A stretch of 64,000 nt of DNA from Chamaecrista fasciculata (Eukaryota; Streptophyta; Magnoliopsida; Fabales; Fabaceae), in NCBI GenBank assembly GCA_003254925.1, contig QANZ01052077.1, positions 22,663 through 86,662 of the forward strand, in the 5' to 3' direction. Positions within the stretch are counted from its first letter, which is position 1. Every line of letters begins with the position of its first letter. Positions 60,601 through 64,000 of the stretch are shown here, in pieces. The notes under the pieces were generated by a model. That model searched no databases, was not told the DNA's origin, and worked only from the letters and a program-made list of their open reading frames with translations. A program made the position numbers and the translations under genes.

Positions 60601-61678
60601 TGTTACGATCCTCATCAATCAACCAAGCTTGCTTGGCTCGTTGTGCCCAATACATCTGTTCACAGCTAAGAAGAAACTCCAATCTTTTCCTAAGGATGGT
60701 TTTAACCGTCCTCTTGTCCTGTGAAGAAGAGAAGTTATTGCTGGCTTGAGCGTGTAAAAGCTCCTTCTCACATAACACAATTTGGGCTTTAACATTCCCA
60801 AAATGCTCCTTGTTCCATTGGGTCAAAGCTTTAGAGGTCAACTTAATTTTTTGGATGAGCCGAAAAGCGTTAGAGCCTTGATGGGAATGGTCACTCTCCC
60901 AAGCAATTTTAATAACCGTAGCAGAGTTGTCATGTAACATCCACATGGTCTCAAATTTAAATCCAATTTTGTGTATCCTTTGTGGTGTATCCATGTGAAG
61001 AATAATAGGGGCGTGGTCGGACGCTGCAATGGGGTGGACTTCCAGAAAAGAGTGTTCAAAAAGATCCATCCATTGCAGGTTGCACCATGCCCTATCAATT
61101 CTTTCCAAAACCAAATCATTGCCTTGCCGATTGTTACTCCATGTGAAGGTGTTTCCAACACTTGGGAGTTCCGAAAGATTTTTACTATTCATAACATCAA
61201 GTGGCCTGGCTGCCCCTATAATTCTTGAGCACCCGGAGGATTTATCACTAGGCATTAGGACTTGGTTAAAATCCCCAATAAAGATCCAAGGGAGGTGGGG
61301 TACATGTTTATCTTCAATGAAGTCCGAAAGCTTATATCTTTCATGAGTTTTAGGGGGGCCATATACATTAGTCACCAAAAACTGTACATCATAAGGCAAC
61401 GACAATATACCATGTATCCAATTCATAGAGGCATCAATTACATCAAATTTCACGTGGGACTTCCAAAAAAGAGCTAATCCCCCACTTTTTGCCATTAGAA
61501 TCAACACAGAAAAAACTACTAAAATTCAGAAAAACAACAACACTCCTAATTCTAGCTTCATTACATTTGGTTTCTTGCAAAAGAGAACGTCCGGTTTGTG
61601 GCAAATACAAAAGTTCTTGAGCCTTCTCTTTGTCATGGGCTTGCCTAACCCACGACAATTCCAAGTAATGTACTTCAT
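57662..61678 (-). pseudogene. LINE ORF2 (endonuclease, reverse transcriptase, zf-RVT, RNase H), interrupted
   Basis: The ATG at 61678-61676 opens with the endonuclease start MKYITWNCRGLGKP. Two indels in homopolymers (T run near 61574, A run near 61488) shift the frame out and back. From 61507 to 58334 one frame is kept, interrupted only by in-frame stops at 60238-60236, 60148-60146, 59911-59909 and 59206-59204. It shows endonuclease GDFN and SDHAPI motifs, KAPGTDGFPAIFYQ, RT GLRQGDPISPYLF and YADDILLF, and the zf-RVT Cys/His set (GRCAFGCDD, ENHLFLGC). Below 58334 the frame changes and the RNase H part is only vaguely recognisable (58126-57662). Confidence 0.87.
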
Positions 61679-61830
61679 GGTGATTTAGGAGGTTGTTTTG
61701 GTACAACCTTCCTAAAACCAAGATGAAAACGCTTCAGTTTGTGAATCAGCTCTTCAAGCACCTGTTCCAAGTCCGAATCAGTCAGCATGGGCATTTGTTG
61801 GTCACCATTTTGGGGTCTCTTAGCATTGTG

Positions 61831-63962
61831 TCAGTCAGTAGATTCATCATCGTCAGTAATTTCAGTGATGATAGGAGACCTTCTCTTCTTAATGGGGAGG
61901 GGGTACAGTTGGGAAATATCCCCAAGGAAAGGCATTTTCAATCTTTTAGCAACCTGTGTGTCCCTATCCTCAGACCAAAGTGTATCAAACATTCTTTTTC
62001 TACTCACTTCAAGATTCCGGTTGTTCTCTTCATGTCCAGGTATAGTCAAAATAATGGTAAAAATTTCTGCCAGGATACGTCTAGCAGCTTCAATTTTCAG
62101 CTTAATGAGAGAAATGGATGTGCAGAGGGAAGACATGATATTAGAGGCAGATTCAACAAGGTCCGCAATCGGCACATGTGTATTTTCAGTACCTGGAGTC
62201 ACGTTAATGACAGTAGGGGAGAACGAAACAATAGCCAGGTTTGGGTTCTCATGTTGCATAGGTGTGATCTCCGTGATGGTTCCAACTGTCATACTCTCAT
62301 CATCCATTTGCATCCCTGAAGTTCCAGATGATCCAACACCATCAGAGGTGTGGATTGATTTACCATAGTAGGACGGGAGGTCATCAAACACTCCATTCTC
62401 AGTAATGATGCGACTATGTTCCCAGAAAGCGTTGGCATCTCCAGGGCTGATATTGTTGTCTTCATCAAACATAGGGTAATTGAAGGGGTCCCAGCTTAAG
62501 ACCCCGTTTGCTATCCCAATCTCACCAAAGCCCAGGTCCATGTAGCAAAGGTGTTGATCATTGTTCATAGCTTCAGAAGATTTAGTCTCGTTGTCATTCC
62601 ACGAAAGGAATGGAAGAGGGAAAACGTGCATAGGTGGAGTTCTGTAGTAGTTCAAAGCAACAAGATGAAGATCATGGTCATTTTCCATGTCACGCATCTC
62701 GTCCTCAGATATGATGTTCCTCGAATCCCACCCCCCGTTATTCAGACCTGTGTTGGGTTCATCCTGTTGCATTGGAGGATCAGGAATAGGGGCCTCATCA
62801 TGGACATTGTTTCCAATTTGCACGCCGGGAATGTTGGGAACGAAGTTTGGTTGCTCAGGATTCTCTGGAATGAATCCAGGAACAAATCCGACGCTATCAT
62901 TCTCCATCTCTTCGTCGTCATCCCACTCCATGGGATCTTCTTCCGGATCAAGTTCAGGCACGTCGATCGGAAAGAGATGGTCGTCAACAGGACCATTATT
63001 ATGAATGTTATCCCCGAGGTCATGATTAGCAAACTCTCCATCTTCATTAAAAAAAGCTCGGGGGTCAAAACCATAATTCAGCGATGGGTGTTGCGCAGGA
63101 CTATAGAAGTACTCGTTGTCCCTCAAGTTCAGAGAGATGTGGGTGGTTCTCCGATTTGCGTGGTTGAGGAAGGCTCGGGCTTGGTTAACAAAGTGGAGAC
63201 GGGTTAAAACAAAACCAATCTGTAATCCAAATCTTTCGTTGATACCATTCATTTGGAAGTGGAGGTTAGCGTTGACTCTTTGATCCAGCCAATCGCATGC
63301 AGGGTGTGTGTGGCCTATGCGCCCACATCCCATGCAAATCCTGAACACACTCATATCTACATTGCACCCAAATGTTCCGATTTTCGTCAGTATTGATCAC
63401 AAACCCCATGAGGAGGGCACAGTCATATGGGATTTGCACTCGAATCCGCATGAATCGAAGATTTCTGGGGAGCTCTGGTGACCAGTCAACATCTAAACAG
63501 ACACCAAGAATACTGCCAAGTGCGCTTGCCACCGCGGGAGTTTGAAATTCAAGCGGGATGCCCCATATTTGAATCCAAATTGGGATCTCCGAAACCCTAT
63601 AGTCTGTAAGCACGAGATTTGGTTCCCAAGGCACAAAGAACATAAGACCACCTTGGATTGACCATGGTCCCTCAGAGAGCACAAAGAAGCGGTGAAGAGG
63701 ATTACTGAAGTGAAAGACATAGTGGTTGCGGCTAGTACCAACCACTCGGACCGGTGCACGTAACCTCCAGAAATTGCCAACCACAACTTGCATACGACGC
63801 ACAGTAAACTGCTATGAAGGTGCCAATGAGGTAGTTTCTCCAAAAGCGCCGATAGTTATGGGTGGTGCGAACATTAAAACAGATAACTGGACCTCGTGCA
63901 ATCCTCCGACGGGGAGGGGAGCGGCCCCTGGAAACGTCATCACGATCATGCATCTCATCCAT
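61831..63962 (-). pseudogene. LINE ORF1 (DUF4283 and CCHC-type nucleic acid binding), frameshifted
   Basis: An in-frame ATG at 63962 begins MDEMHDRDDVSRGRSPPRRR; the frame is open to the window edge, so the real start may lie further right. The DUF4283-like core is in another frame (63802-63266: VVGNFWRLRAPVRVVGTSRN, FVLSEGPWSIQGGLMFF, IPIWIQIWGIPLEF). Another one-base-type shift near 63350 leads to the knuckle CMGCGRIGHTHPACDW and a 480-residue acidic tail rich in D/E/N that ends at 61831. At least two shifts therefore break an otherwise recognisable ORF1. Role from the family: RNA-binding chaperone of the retrotransposon particle. Confidence 0.82.
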
Positions 63963-64000
63963 ATCAATGTCATGGTCTGATTGTTGGGAAATTATAGAGC

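Larger units (their letters stand above)
57638..64000 (-). mobile_element. long L1-type LINE, 5' end outside window
   Basis: Minus-strand element with both ORFs in the order expected for plant L1 LINEs: ORF1 (DUF4283, CCHC) at about 63962-61831, and ORF2 (endonuclease, RT, zf-RVT, RNase H) from 61678. The 3' end is marked by a T run at 57638-57646, a poly-A tail. The frame at the right edge is still open, so the 5' end is outside. Its RT differs clearly from the LINE at 28662-31091, so it belongs to another lineage. Confidence 0.9.

Noticed and set aside
61693..63207. Several long + strand frames opposite the LINE
   Set aside because: They are antisense to ORF1 and ORF2, which carry the recognisable domains, and have no family features of their own.

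Overview
This window looks like an AT-rich intergenic stretch of a flowering-plant nuclear genome, most likely a eudicot. It holds plant-type Ty1/copia elements, L1-type LINEs with DUF4283/CCHC and zf-RVT domains, tRNA-derived SINEs, MULE/hAT/CACTA-like DNA transposon remnants, a plant-specific F-box/kelch gene and a DUF688-type gene. Single N's at 18313, 24716 and 53468 and a 40-N gap at 47116-47155 show it is a draft assembly. The species cannot be named from the sequence alone.

Only two loci look like functional host genes, both on the + strand: an F-box/kelch gene of the SKIP11/At1g74510 type (coding about 25977-27218, promoter and 5' leader from about 24850) and a small DUF688-like gene (50394-51122). 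Nearly everything else that can be named is transposable-element sequence, often nested.

Layout. 1-6809: decayed Ty1/copia element, entered inside its 5' LTR. 6810-8465: MULE-like element whose left arm the copia element interrupts. 10312-15569: a MITE, a Pack-MULE-like element carrying a broken ZAT-type zinc-finger gene with a MITE nested in it, then a large fold-back element. 15570-24566: AT-rich spacer with a segment of about 1.2 kb present twice (17084-18246 and 23268-24566), LTR-like debris and small retroposons. 24850-27220: F-box/kelch gene. 28432-31451: hAT-like MITE split by a 5'-truncated LINE. 31457-39734: MITEs, a retroposon and a SINE. 39858-45066: minus-strand LTR element of low coding capacity with a CACTA-type fragment inside. 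45580-50290: a dense field of hairpin MITEs, one of them hAT-like with an exact 8-bp target duplication. 50394-51122: DUF688-like gene. 51517-51699: SINE with 19-bp duplications. 55348-57506: solo copia LTR with a perfect 5-bp duplication. 57638-64000: long L1-type LINE on the minus strand, running off the right edge.

The genes do not form a pathway; the coherent story is genome turnover. I found no sequence that argues for a new biological system. The most interesting points are the F-box/kelch gene, whose conserved N-terminus begins with GTG instead of ATG; the twin MULE-like elements that captured different host DNA; the duplicated segment upstream of the F-box gene; and several nested insertions whose target duplications give an order of events.
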